From NCBI RefSeq assembly GCF_002209355.2, contig NZ_CP106855.1:2604001-2668000 (forward strand): a DNA stretch of 64,000 nucleotides. Reading direction: 5' to 3'. The stretch comes from Bdellovibrio sp. SKB1291214 (lineage in GTDB: Bacteria > Bdellovibrionota > Bdellovibrionia > Bdellovibrionales > Bdellovibrionaceae). The notes beneath the pieces are model-generated. The model saw nothing but the letters and a program-made list of their open reading frames with translations. It was not told where the DNA came from and searched no databases. Made by a program: the position numbers and the translations under genes. Below, piece by piece: positions 33,424 through 42,612 of this stretch. Numbering within the stretch: position 1 is the first letter of the stretch; each line of letters begins with the position of its first letter.

Positions 33424-36174
33424 ATGTCCTTTTCTCGTAACATTTTATTCTTCGGCGCAGTGCTTTCAATTCTCGTTGTAACCGGTTGTACAAACGGGTT
33501 CGACGTGAATCCTCTCATAGAGAAAAAGCAGGCTCCGAAGCAGATCGTGGACTCCTTCTCAATTCCCGGGACGCAATCTGCTGAAATCGCGGCTCAGTGC
33601 GAAAAAGCCACGTGCTTAACCATTAATAAATCATCTTTGGGTAAGATTTTTTTGCTGATCTCCTCCGGTAAAACGGGTGGTTCAACGCCGCAATGGTATG
33701 ATTTGAAGCCTCAGGTTGTAAGCTTTGAAAAGTCTGGCAGCCGCTTGGCCATGCTTGGCCAAAACTACAACAGCATTTACGAAGAGCTGCAAACACAGAG
33801 CTTAATCCAAACGTTCCGTATCGTGGGTGAGGACACAGAAACGATCACTTTTGATTGGGGTCGTGGCCTTAAATCATTGATTGCACAAAATGCATACGAC
33901 GTGGATTACGGGACCGGTATGAATGATCCGTTAACGGAAAGTTCGGTACCTGCAATCCCGGTTATGGATTCTTACACTCGCAACATTAAAATTGCGAACA
34001 ACAGCATCGAGCTGAATCAGATTTCTAAAATTCAAAGCCTGCAAGGTGAAGTTGCCGCTAAAAATAAAATCGGTATGGAAACTCGTGAAGAAACTTTGGA
34101 TATGAATATCCAAATCAGAGCCTACCGTTTGGAATCTAAATTCAAACCTAAAGAGTACGATGCATCCCGCTCAGTCGGTTTCTTTGTCACTCGTGTCGCG
34201 CGCGCATCTATGAGTAAAGATGCCATTAAACTCATTGCGAAATGGGATCTCTCTGAAGGTCGCGAGCCAATCACCGTGCGTGTTTCTGCTGCAGTTCCTG
34301 AAGATTACGTGCAAGCTGTAAAAGAGGGTGCTCTTTACTGGAATAAGGTATTCGGTAAGGAAGCTGTGGTCGTTGAAACCGGGGTGGATCCGCAAGCAAC
34401 TCCCAAGGACCATTCTATTATGATCCGTTGGGTGACGTGGTTGGATGCAGGGGCCGCGTATGCGATCAGCCAGTCTGATCCTTTGACGGGCGAGCTTTTG
34501 CGCGCTCAAGTGTTCTTGCCTTCGGTATTTACGAAAGTAGGTTCTGGAGAGCTGGTGCAATTGAACGGTGGTTCTCCGGTGGCAACAGGCGCGATCGCGT
34601 GTGATTTCACGGGTAAAATTCAAGAGCTTCAAAAAATCACGAAAGAGGCTTCGACGTCGCAAAGACTTCGCTTAGCTCAAGATTCCGTTCGATCAACCGT
34701 GGCCCACGAGTTGGGTCATGCGATGGGACTTCGTCATAACTTTGCGGGTTCATTCTCTGCAAAAGCGACGACGAAAGAAATCTATGACTCTGCCAAAACA
34801 TACCTGAAAGATCCAAATCATCCAGGTATCGAGACATCAACAAGCATCATGGACTATGTCAGTGGTATTGACGACGTATTGAATTCAGCACGCATCAAAC
34901 ACGCTGCTTTATCTTACGACAAAATGGCGATGGACTGGGCGTACTCAGATAATGACGAGGCTCTGGATTCTAAGATTTCTCAGTATTGCACTGATGAAGA
35001 TATTGGTCTTGCAAACAGCCAAGGTATGGCCATTTATGGCTGCGAGCGTTTCGATAACGGCAATAATCCTTTGTTAAGAAAATACCTAGATGGCCGTGAC
35101 GAGAAAGCAAACCTTGTGAAAGTTCTTTTTGCTTCTATTATCGGTCGTATGTATCCGGGTGATCAACCAGAGGTCGTGAATAACTTAGACGCAGTTATTA
35201 ATGACACTTATAAATGGGGCAAAGCTGCGATTGATCTTTCCTTTGTTGGTAAGGCCCTGTTTAACACTTCAGAAATTATCGGTAATACGGCAGCTGGTAT
35301 GCCCGCCTTGGTATCCTTGGATGCGGTGAAGAGCGGCAACGTCCTTGCAGCTCGTACGGGACAGGATTCTGCCATGACGGATTTGCGTCTGGCTCATTTG
35401 GCGGATGCGGCTAAGTACCTTCAAGGTATGGATGGTGTTTCTGATAAAGTGGGTGGATACGCGGCAATGCTTAACGGCCTGTTACGAAATGCGCAAGGTC
35501 AAATCGACATGGACTGGTTCGTTAAAGAAGTTCAAGCATTAAAGAATAGCGGTGTCATGGCTAAGGGTAAAACTTTGGCAGGTCGTGAGTATTCGTTAAC
35601 AGAAGAGCAACAGGCTAAGATTTTAAAATTCTATAGTGACATCCAAGCTGATAACGCGAAAATCATCTTCTCCGCGGTTCGTGAATTGCTTCCGATTATT
35701 CAAGGGCAGGTGAAGGGTGATGATGGTCGCGTGAAAGTGATCAACAAAATCTTGCCAATGGATATCGTGAAACAAGCTGATTCGGATATGCTTGGCAATA
35801 TCGCGCTAGATTTAATGTTAGCAAGTAAAGAGACGATCGACGTTCAAGTCGGCGAGGCGGGGGCTATCAAGGCTCAATTGCCAATTCCATTCTTGAACTC
35901 GAAAGAGCGTATTTCATTATTAACGTTGCTTTCATCCCAAGGACTGTCATTCCCTATGGATATGAAACGAGCGCAAGTTCGTGCTTCACTCGCGGCAACG
36001 GTGAATGAGTTCTTAGCGCAAATCGACTCATCATTGGTAATTGATACGATGTCAGAGGCTGACCAATCTGCACTTTCTGACAAGCTATTAAAAGCAGGTC
36101 TGATCGATGCGACTTCGGCGAACTGGATCGTGGCACAGGTCAGAGTTCTTCAAGCTTTGACATCGCTGAATTAG
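33424..36174 (+). CDS. secreted lipoprotein zinc metalloprotease (metzincin-like)
   Basis: A 916-residue lipoprotein: signal peptide with lipobox VVTGC (lipidated Cys at residue 22). The zinc site is HELGHAMGLRH at residues 428-438, i.e. HExxHxxGxxH, with the downstream SIMDYV that can supply a Met-turn. The arrangement resembles the large DUF5117-type zinc-dependent metalloproteases. The remaining 470 residues have no recognised domain. It probably acts at the outer membrane or periplasm, with digestion of prey or envelope protein as an inference. RBS GGAGGGG lies seven bases upstream. A hairpin at 36196-36225 follows. Confidence 0.85.
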   Translation: MSFSRNILFFGAVLSILVVTGCTNGFDVNPLIEKKQAPKQIVDSFSIPGTQSAEIAAQCEKATCLTINKSSLGKIFLLISSGKTGGSTPQWYDLKPQVVSFEKSGSRLAMLGQNYNSIYEELQTQSLIQTFRIVGEDTETITFDWGRGLKSLIAQNAYDVDYGTGMNDPLTESSVPAIPVMDSYTRNIKIANNSIELNQISKIQSLQGEVAAKNKIGMETREETLDMNIQIRAYRLESKFKPKEYDASRSVGFFVTRVARASMSKDAIKLIAKWDLSEGREPITVRVSAAVPEDYVQAVKEGALYWNKVFGKEAVVVETGVDPQATPKDHSIMIRWVTWLDAGAAYAISQSDPLTGELLRAQVFLPSVFTKVGSGELVQLNGGSPVATGAIACDFTGKIQELQKITKEASTSQRLRLAQDSVRSTVAHELGHAMGLRHNFAGSFSAKATTKEIYDSAKTYLKDPNHPGIETSTSIMDYVSGIDDVLNSARIKHAALSYDKMAMDWAYSDNDEALDSKISQYCTDEDIGLANSQGMAIYGCERFDNGNNPLLRKYLDGRDEKANLVKVLFASIIGRMYPGDQPEVVNNLDAVINDTYKWGKAAIDLSFVGKALFNTSEIIGNTAAGMPALVSLDAVKSGNVLAARTGQDSAMTDLRLAHLADAAKYLQGMDGVSDKVGGYAAMLNGLLRNAQGQIDMDWFVKEVQALKNSGVMAKGKTLAGREYSLTEEQQAKILKFYSDIQADNAKIIFSAVRELLPIIQGQVKGDDGRVKVINKILPMDIVKQADSDMLGNIALDLMLASKETIDVQVGEAGAIKAQLPIPFLNSKERISLLTLLSSQGLSFPMDMKRAQVRASLAATVNEFLAQIDSSLVIDTMSEADQSALSDKLLKAGLIDATSANWIVAQVRVLQALTSLN

Positions 36175-36195
36175 TTTTAAAGCAGACAAAATGAC

Positions 36196-36235
36196 TCCGA
36201 GATGTGCTTCGCAACACTTCTCGGACTTTCTGATG
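36196..36235 (+). terminator. probable terminator after the metalloprotease gene
   Basis: TCCGAGA...TCTCGGA arms (36196-36202 and 36219-36225) with an inner GTG/CAC pairing and a mismatched pair between them, followed by CTTTCTG. The T-tract is short, so it is less certain than the others. Confidence 0.55.
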
Positions 36236-36323
36236 ATGTAATAAATTGTTTACTGTCTGAATGCTTCAACATGAATTGCTATACCAAGGAAAAGAAAGAT
36301 AATTTTCCTTGGTGGTAATTCAT

Positions 36324-39245
36324 ATGTATTTAAACTCGAAACAGTTTGCCGAGCTTATCTTAAAAGAAAAAAGTTATATCAAACAGACTTGGCTTCAGTC
36401 CGTGCGAAGTCAGCTTGTGCAATCGAGACGTTTTGATGATGCCACGATCATTGACTCTCTTGATAAATATTTGATTGAGGTTGCAGACGCCCTGATTAGT
36501 TCTGCTTCCGTCAATCAGATGTCTGACTTTGTCGCAACCGCCAGAGAACACGGCACGACTCGCGTCCAGCTAGGTTATCAAGTCAGAGAAGTTGCCTTAG
36601 AATACTCCCTTTTAAGAGAAGTGATTTTATTACTCCACGAAAACGGTGAAACTCCTTCTGCCGAGGCTATTAAGCAGTTTAACAGAATCAATGACGCTGG
36701 ATTGATTAACGCCGTAGAAGAATTTTTAGGACTCACTGTCATTGCTGTGGAGCGCGCCGCACGTCGTGAAGCCGAGGCCGCTCAAACCATGCTAAGTGAG
36801 TTTTTTATGCAGGCTCCAGAGCCCATGGTTATTTTGAGTGGACCCAACCATGTGTTCAAAGTCGCCAATCAACCTTACATTGATTTTGTCGGCCGAAATC
36901 CAGTGGGGAAGTCAGTGCGGGAAGCTTTTTCGGAGGAAGAGGCCGGTGGGTTCTTCCAAATATTAGATGAAGTCTATCGCACGGGCATTCCTTATATCGG
37001 TCGAGAAATGTTGTTTCGCAGACAGAGTTCGGAAAACTCCAGCGAGTTCACCGATCACTATGTGAACTTCGGATACTATGCATCTCGCGACTGCAAAGGA
37101 CAGATTAATGGAATCCACGCCATCATAAATGATGTCACAGAACAGGTTAAATCTCGTAAAATGTTAGAGAATGCAAAAAACGTGGTCGAGCATGAAAGGA
37201 AAAACCTCGAACACCTTTTTAAACAAACACCTGAAATATTGTGTGTCCTAAAAGGACCGGATCTTATTTTTGATTTCGTGAATGATTCGCATATCCAAGT
37301 GGTGGGATTCAACACCACAGGACTTTCACTACGAGAAGCTCAGCCAGAAGCCGTGGAAATTAATGACCGGGTTTATGATGTCTACAGGACGGGTAAAACC
37401 CTGAAACTTTTTGAAGAGCCCGTCACCGTAAAGGACAAAGTCCGCTATTTTAATATCACTTATGCGGCTCGCAGAGATCTCAATGGTGTCATAGATGGGA
37501 TCATGGTTCTGGGTAACGAAGTTACCAACGAAGTTCGGGTTCGAAAGACCTTGTCGTTGCAAAGGCATGCTTTGGAACTTGCGATGACCAATGCGCCGCT
37601 TTCCAATGTCCTTGATGTCCTGACGAAAACTTTAGAGTTTCAAACAGGAGGAAACCTGTTTGCTTCGATTCTAATTGCGAACGAACAAGGTACACATCTG
37701 CATCATGGTTCGGCGCCGAATTTGCCAACAGCTTACAACGAAATGGTGAATGGAATCCCCATAGGCCCTGATCAAGGATCCTGTGGTACGGCGGGTTACC
37801 TTAAAGAGTCAGTCATTGTTCAGGATATTGCTCATCATCCTTCTTGGCGACTCTATAAGAACGAGGCTTTGAAATTTGGATTAAGAGCTTGCTGGTCTTT
37901 TCCGATACTTTCAAGCCATGGCAAGTTATTAGGCACATTGGCTCTGTATGCGTCGGAGCCTCGGGCGCCGACGGAGCGAGAAATTGACTATGTATCCGTA
38001 GCAACTCAGACGACGGGATTGATTTTAGAACGCGATCTGGAAGTGACTCAGAAACGTCTGGCTGCGGAGGAGGCAGAAAGGGCAAATGCCGCGAAATCCG
38101 CATTCCTCGCTAATATGTCCCATGAAATTCGCACTCCACTGGGAGCGATCATGGGATTTTCAGAGTTGGCGAAAGAAGAATCCGCAAAGGCAGAGGATGT
38201 GCGCTCCTATTTGGGAGTGATCGAAAGAAATTCAACTCAGGTGCTACGGATCATTGATGACATATTAGACCTTGCTAAAGTGGAGGCCGGTCGCATCAGT
38301 CTGGAAATGATGAAGTTTCCGCTGACAGAATTTTTGGCAGATTTTGCGTCACTGATCGGTTTTAGAGCAAGAGAAAATGGAATTCGTTTTGTTATTAAAG
38401 CAGAAACCGATCTGCCCACCTTTATTGAAACAGATCCCACAAGGCTTCGACAAATCTTAACCAACGCCGTGGGGAATGCCGTTAAGTTTACAAGCCACGG
38501 CTCAGTAACCTTGAAAGTCAGTTTTGAAAATTCATTCCTGCGGTTTGCAGTGGTGGATACGGGCCGAGGAATCAGTCAAGAGCAAGCCGCTCAACTTTTC
38601 CAGGCGTTCGTTCAAGCCGATGTGTCCACGACGCGAAAATTTGGAGGGACGGGACTTGGTTTGATCCTGACAAAAAAACTCTGCCAACTTATGGGTGGCG
38701 ATTATGTTTTAATTAAAAGTGCCCTGGGGAAAGGTTCTGTTTTTGAAGCTTCTATTCAAGTAAAGGTTCCGGCGGAAGCCAAGCTCATGAACAGGCAAGG
38801 CGTGGTATTCAAAAATTTTGTCGAGCACACCCCTAATGCGAAAGCCGGGCGCCTGGATGGTGTTACGGTTTTACTTGTGGAGGACTCTCCTGATAATCAA
38901 GTCTTGCTCAAGCTCATCTTAGAAAATCAGGGGGCATTGATAACGTTGGAATCCGACGGCTTGGCTGGGATAAAAAAGGCCCTTCAGGGGCGCGAATTTG
39001 ATTTGATACTAATGGATATTCAAATGCCTATTATGGATGGTCACGAGGCCGTGAAGATTTTAAGAAAGCGCGGTTATAAATCACCTGTGATCGCCTTAAC
39101 GGCTCATGCAATGCGGGAGGAAGCAGAACTGGCTTTGGCGTCGGGATTTACTGACTTTCTTTCTAAGCCCGTCAAGAAAGAAACTCTTGTTTCCACTGTC
39201 GCTAAATATACGCCCAAAGAAGTTCCCCGAGATTTGGATCTATAA
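36324..39245 (+). CDS. hybrid sensor histidine kinase (RsbRD-like, PAS, PAS, GAF, HisKA, HATPase, REC)
   Basis: A 973-residue soluble kinase with no transmembrane segment. In order: an RsbRD-like N-terminal helical domain (about 5-140), two PAS domains (about 160-290 and 300-415), a GAF domain (about 430-590), HisKA with phosphoacceptor H600 in NMSHEIRTPLG, a HATPase (GTGLGLILTKKL as the G-box) and a receiver with D898 in LILMDIQMPIMDG. It should sense a cytoplasmic or soluble signal and pass phosphate intramolecularly; no separate partner is adjacent. The start at 36324 (GGTGG upstream) is preferred over a TTG five codons earlier. Confidence 0.93.
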   Translation: MYLNSKQFAELILKEKSYIKQTWLQSVRSQLVQSRRFDDATIIDSLDKYLIEVADALISSASVNQMSDFVATAREHGTTRVQLGYQVREVALEYSLLREVILLLHENGETPSAEAIKQFNRINDAGLINAVEEFLGLTVIAVERAARREAEAAQTMLSEFFMQAPEPMVILSGPNHVFKVANQPYIDFVGRNPVGKSVREAFSEEEAGGFFQILDEVYRTGIPYIGREMLFRRQSSENSSEFTDHYVNFGYYASRDCKGQINGIHAIINDVTEQVKSRKMLENAKNVVEHERKNLEHLFKQTPEILCVLKGPDLIFDFVNDSHIQVVGFNTTGLSLREAQPEAVEINDRVYDVYRTGKTLKLFEEPVTVKDKVRYFNITYAARRDLNGVIDGIMVLGNEVTNEVRVRKTLSLQRHALELAMTNAPLSNVLDVLTKTLEFQTGGNLFASILIANEQGTHLHHGSAPNLPTAYNEMVNGIPIGPDQGSCGTAGYLKESVIVQDIAHHPSWRLYKNEALKFGLRACWSFPILSSHGKLLGTLALYASEPRAPTEREIDYVSVATQTTGLILERDLEVTQKRLAAEEAERANAAKSAFLANMSHEIRTPLGAIMGFSELAKEESAKAEDVRSYLGVIERNSTQVLRIIDDILDLAKVEAGRISLEMMKFPLTEFLADFASLIGFRARENGIRFVIKAETDLPTFIETDPTRLRQILTNAVGNAVKFTSHGSVTLKVSFENSFLRFAVVDTGRGISQEQAAQLFQAFVQADVSTTRKFGGTGLGLILTKKLCQLMGGDYVLIKSALGKGSVFEASIQVKVPAEAKLMNRQGVVFKNFVEHTPNAKAGRLDGVTVLLVEDSPDNQVLLKLILENQGALITLESDGLAGIKKALQGREFDLILMDIQMPIMDGHEAVKILRKRGYKSPVIALTAHAMREEAELALASGFTDFLSKPVKKETLVSTVAKYTPKEVPRDLDL

Positions 39246-39398
39246 GATTCCGCTGAACTAAACATGGTCAATTGCTTCCCGAAATTGTCAGTGGCTGTGG
39301 GTCTGTCTCATTGTGATACGCTTATCTGGCTCCAAATCAAATAGAACCCTGGCACGCTTGGTCCAACCCTTGCCTCTAGTGTGATCAGGAGGCTTTTT

Positions 39399-40046
39399 AT
39401 GAAAACTTCAATCCTTACTAAACTAGCTCTAGGTGCGGTGATGGCTTTGTCCATGGGACTCGCGGCCTGTGCAAAGAAGGGTGAATCCTCCGTGCGAGTC
39501 GCTAAACGTGGTGGTGAAATCACAACAAGCTCCACTTGCTCAACGGGAGCATCTTCGGTCGGCCGCATCTATAATCAAAGCAATCAAGCCGCTTTTGAAA
39601 GCGCAGTTAAAATCTTCGTTTCAACGACTCTGCCAGGAACAAGCTTTGGTAGTATCGATGCTTCCGGGCAAAGTGCCAATGGAGTCTTCTTAACGATGAA
39701 TCTTCGTTTTGATTCTTCAGGGAAGATCGATAAATCTGCGTCTAAGGTTTTGGTACAAATTAAAGATTCGTTTGTCGGGCAAGTTGACTCTGCAACGGGT
39801 AAAGAAATTCCAGCCTACGAAGTGCAATTCGTGACGGCTTACGCAGGGACATTGAATAAATCTGCGAGAACATTCAATGTGACTTTCCAAGATAATTTGG
39901 GTTGGATCGCCTTCAGCGGTACTTACGACAATAACAATGCTTGGGGTAATGTTTACTTCCAGAACTACTCTTCCGTCGATGGCAGCTCTTTGGCCCAACA
40001 AACAATGGGGTCATTCTGGGTGCCTTCATGTGGCCTCTTTAACTAG
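39399..40046 (+). CDS. small lipoprotein of unknown function
   Basis: A 215-residue lipoprotein: N-terminal KLALGAVMALSMGLAAC with lipobox LAAC and a following basic segment (KKGESSVRVAKRGGE). Residues 60-215 are beta-rich (VGRIYNQ, FVSTTLPG, VFLTMNLRFD, KVLVQIKD, VQFVTAY, WIAFSGTYD), suggesting an outer-membrane-anchored beta-sandwich. ATG at 39399 is 6 nt after AGGAGG. A hairpin with no U-tract lies just downstream, next to the RelA/SpoT-like gene. Function unknown. Confidence 0.8.
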   Translation: MKTSILTKLALGAVMALSMGLAACAKKGESSVRVAKRGGEITTSSTCSTGASSVGRIYNQSNQAAFESAVKIFVSTTLPGTSFGSIDASGQSANGVFLTMNLRFDSSGKIDKSASKVLVQIKDSFVGQVDSATGKEIPAYEVQFVTAYAGTLNKSARTFNVTFQDNLGWIAFSGTYDNNNAWGNVYFQNYSSVDGSSLAQQTMGSFWVPSCGLFN

Positions 40047-40065
40047 AGCGCTGCGTCTTGCTTGA

Positions 40066-40091
40066 GCCTCTATCCCCAATAAGATAGAGGC
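40066..40091 (+). promoter_or_regulatory. hairpin enclosing the ribosome binding site of the RelA/SpoT-like gene
   Basis: GCCTCTATC-CCCAATAA-GATAGAGGC is a perfect 9-bp stem with an 8-nt loop. The 3' arm contains the only Shine-Dalgarno-like element (GAGG, 40087-40090), three bases before the ATG at 40094. Folding would hide the ribosome binding site. No T-tract follows, which argues against a simple terminator for the lipoprotein gene. Confidence 0.6.
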
Positions 40092-40093
40092 CA

Positions 40094-41188
40094 ATGCCTC
40101 AACGTTTTTTATTCGATTCTTCCAGTCTGGGTTCAGTTGTCGGCGGTCATTCCGCACTCGATATCCCTAAGCTTAATATCCAGTCCTTGGATGAAGCTTC
40201 TGCATTCCTACTTAGTTATGGTTTCGATGTTAGTCAGCAAAGCGTTGTTGAGAAGCTTTGGTATTATCACCGTCGCGCTTTGGTGTTGATGGTTGAAAAA
40301 CTCGGATTCAACGACGCCGATATCCCTGAGCTGTTTTTGGACCCCAAAAAACTAGGAGACATCCGTCAGCTGCTTTTATACGCAAGTTCAAGTGATCCAG
40401 ATCAAGTGAACTTGCAGCGCTGGGCCTGCGCGATTTTGCGGGGGATTCACGTCTTCGTGCATGCAGAAAATGATCTCTTCAGTTCTTTCACCGAAGAAAT
40501 TCAGTCGCAGATTCTGACTCCATTTCAAGATGCGATTTTTCATGATGGCGCCACTCATCGCACTTATTTGAAATGCAGTGGAGAAAATCAAGAGGCCATC
40601 GAACTTTTGGGGTTTGAGGTCAAGCCGTTTAAAACATCATCCAGCACTGTTATTAAGTTGTTGGCAAAGCCCGACGCTTTGGCGATGAAGATTTTTGATA
40701 AATTGGGAGTGCGTTTTGTCACCCGCAATTTATTTGATACCTTCCAAGTTGTCAGATTTTTGGTTCGTGAAAACGTCATCAGCTTTCCGCACATTATGCC
40801 GGATCAAAGTTCCAATAACTTGTATCCCGTCGATATATTCATGCAGGTTTGCCAGGAGTTAGCACAACGTTTAGACACGATGGATGAAGCAACAATTCAG
40901 GCGGCATTCGATCAAAAGCTGAACGAGATGGGTGACAGCGTAAAGTTCTTGCGAAAAGAGAACAACTTTTCTGGTTCCGATTATAAATTTATTAAATTCA
41001 TTTCGCGTAAGCTGATCCATATCAAACCTCAAGGGAGCAAAGAGGCCTTTAGTTTCTTTTATCCATTCGAGGTACAGATTATGGATCAGTCAGCTCATGA
41101 AAAAGTCCTCTCTGGACCCTCTGAACATGAAGCTTATAAAGAGCGTCAACGTGTGGCTGCTCGTAAACGCCTATTTCCTGAGAGTTAA
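40094..41188 (+). CDS. RelA/SpoT-like nucleotidyltransferase-fold protein (TIGR04552-like)
   Basis: A 364-residue soluble protein. The C-terminal half shows a RelA/SpoT synthetase layout: IFDKLGVRFVTRNLFDTFQVV (residues 200-220), like the D-x-x-G-x-R-x-x core strand-helix of ppGpp synthetases, and FFYPFEVQIMDQSAHE (321-336), like the EVQIRT motif. The N-terminal half (1-190) is helical with no HD hydrolase motif. I recall a family TIGR04552 in Bdellovibrio and myxobacteria with this arrangement. Whether it makes (p)ppGpp or another pyrophosphorylated nucleotide is unknown. Its ribosome binding site sits in a hairpin, and plsC follows after 3 nt. Confidence 0.65.
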   Translation: MPQRFLFDSSSLGSVVGGHSALDIPKLNIQSLDEASAFLLSYGFDVSQQSVVEKLWYYHRRALVLMVEKLGFNDADIPELFLDPKKLGDIRQLLLYASSSDPDQVNLQRWACAILRGIHVFVHAENDLFSSFTEEIQSQILTPFQDAIFHDGATHRTYLKCSGENQEAIELLGFEVKPFKTSSSTVIKLLAKPDALAMKIFDKLGVRFVTRNLFDTFQVVRFLVRENVISFPHIMPDQSSNNLYPVDIFMQVCQELAQRLDTMDEATIQAAFDQKLNEMGDSVKFLRKENNFSGSDYKFIKFISRKLIHIKPQGSKEAFSFFYPFEVQIMDQSAHEKVLSGPSEHEAYKERQRVAARKRLFPES

Positions 41189-41191
41189 ATC

Positions 41192-41926
41192 ATGTTTCTA
41201 AAATTGCTTTCCTATCCACGCACTCTTTTGGGAACTCTTCTGTTGCCAATTCACACCGTATTTTGTTCTGCATTGATGGTCTTAGTCACATTCATTTATC
41301 CGAACCGATGGTTGGAAGATCAAATCGTGTATTTTTGGACCCGTGTTGCTTGTTGGATGTTTGGCGTGAAAGTCGTGGTGAAGGGTTTTCACAAAGCTTC
41401 GAAGGGTGGATATCTTTACGTTTTTAATCACACCAGCTTCTTTGATATTTTTGCGATGTCAGGCTATCTGGGAAGCTTCCGTTTCGGAGCTAAAATCGAG
41501 CTTTTTAAAATTCCAGTTTTTGGTTGGGGTATGAAGCGCGCAGGAATTTTACCTATTGCGCGCAATCGCCGCGAGGAAGTTTTCAAAGTTTATAAAGAAG
41601 CTGAAAAGCGCATTGCCAATGGCGAACGGTTCGCACTGGCTCCAGAAGGCACTCGCCAACATACAGAAACATTAGGACCTTTTAAATCAGGTCCCTTTAT
41701 CTTTGCAATTAATGCCAAGGCGCCGATCGTTCCTGTGATCGTGAAAGGTGCTGCGGCTATTATGCCCAAGGGAAGTTTCCTTCCGAATTGGGGAGTCTGG
41801 ACTCGCACAATCACCTTAGAGGTTTTGCCTCCCGTGGATACCAGTGTTTACACCGTCGAGCAGCGGCCTCAGTTGCAGGAGCATGTTCGTAATCTCATGC
41901 TCCCTTATTTTCCAGACGCTAAATAA
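41192..41926 (+). CDS. plsC: 1-acyl-sn-glycerol-3-phosphate acyltransferase PlsC
   Basis: A 244-residue membrane-associated acyltransferase. Catalytic motif I is NHTSFFD (HxxxxD) and motif III APEGTR is intact; two hydrophobic N-terminal helices precede them. It acylates lysophosphatidic acid to phosphatidic acid, a step of membrane phospholipid synthesis. The gene starts 3 nt after the RelA/SpoT-like gene, so the two may be co-transcribed, linking a signalling protein with membrane synthesis (inference from position). Confidence 0.9.
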   Translation: MFLKLLSYPRTLLGTLLLPIHTVFCSALMVLVTFIYPNRWLEDQIVYFWTRVACWMFGVKVVVKGFHKASKGGYLYVFNHTSFFDIFAMSGYLGSFRFGAKIELFKIPVFGWGMKRAGILPIARNRREEVFKVYKEAEKRIANGERFALAPEGTRQHTETLGPFKSGPFIFAINAKAPIVPVIVKGAAAIMPKGSFLPNWGVWTRTITLEVLPPVDTSVYTVEQRPQLQEHVRNLMLPYFPDAK

Positions 41927-41928
41927 AT

Positions 41929-42468
41929 CTAAGCCGTGTGGTGAAGGGGATAAGGATGAAGAACTTGCTCGAGTCTTTGGCGAGCTCTTTCCTTTAAATT
42001 TCCTGGCAAGTGAGCAGCCGTTCGCATGAATGCATCTCGCGAGTGAACGTCGCGGAAAACCTGATCATAGAATTGAGCTGAAAAATTACCTAGAGCGTAT
42101 TCCGTGTCAGCATTCACGTGTTTTTTGAAAACCGGAAACACATAAGCTTGCTGATTGGAATTATAGGTATGAAGCAGATGAGGAATGTTGTCGTCGTCAT
42201 GCGGGTCCAGCGCATAGCTTTTCAATTTCGACATCACCATTTCTTGATTGCGAAGTGAGCTTTCAAGAAAATTCGTTGATGTTGCAAACTGCTCAACCGC
42301 TGCATACAGAGAGACCTGTTCTGCCAAGAATAAACTGTTGAGGTGGCGGATAAGGTCGTCCAAGAAAATCTTTCTGCTGTATTTGTCTTGTTTTGGAAGT
42401 CGGCTGATGTGCTCCGCTTTTTTTAGGGCTGAAGTGTGTTGTGCGTTCAAGTAAGCGTACAAATTCAT
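41929..42468 (-). CDS. hypothetical protein, possibly hemerythrin-like helical bundle
   Basis: A 179-residue all-helical cytoplasmic protein, with His- and Glu-rich helices (HLNSLFLAEQVSLYAAVEQF, NIPHLLHTYNSNQQAYVFPVFKKHVNAD) spaced as in four-helix hemerythrin-like domains. The exact HHE ligand pattern is not met, so an oxygen or iron role is only a possibility. It converges with plsC by 2 nt and lies upstream of a PLD-family gene on the same strand. Confidence 0.6.
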   Translation of the reverse strand: MNLYAYLNAQHTSALKKAEHISRLPKQDKYSRKIFLDDLIRHLNSLFLAEQVSLYAAVEQFATSTNFLESSLRNQEMVMSKLKSYALDPHDDDNIPHLLHTYNSNQQAYVFPVFKKHVNADTEYALGNFSAQFYDQVFRDVHSRDAFMRTAAHLPGNLKERARQRLEQVLHPYPLHHTA

Positions 42469-42612
42469 GGGATAACTCCTTTATCCAGTAAAAACTTTGA
42501 CTGAACTGTTCATTAGCAAATCCCTCGCCAGCTTGAACTGCCAATTGATGGCCTCTGAACCCTTAAAAGTCCAAAAAGTCCACGCGTTTTCTGGGGAGTT
42601 TTGCCCCAATGG

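Noticed and set aside
41929-42468. Hemerythrin oxygen-binding protein
   Set aside because: The helix composition is suggestive but the exact HHE ligand spacing was not met; kept only as a possibility in the gene note.
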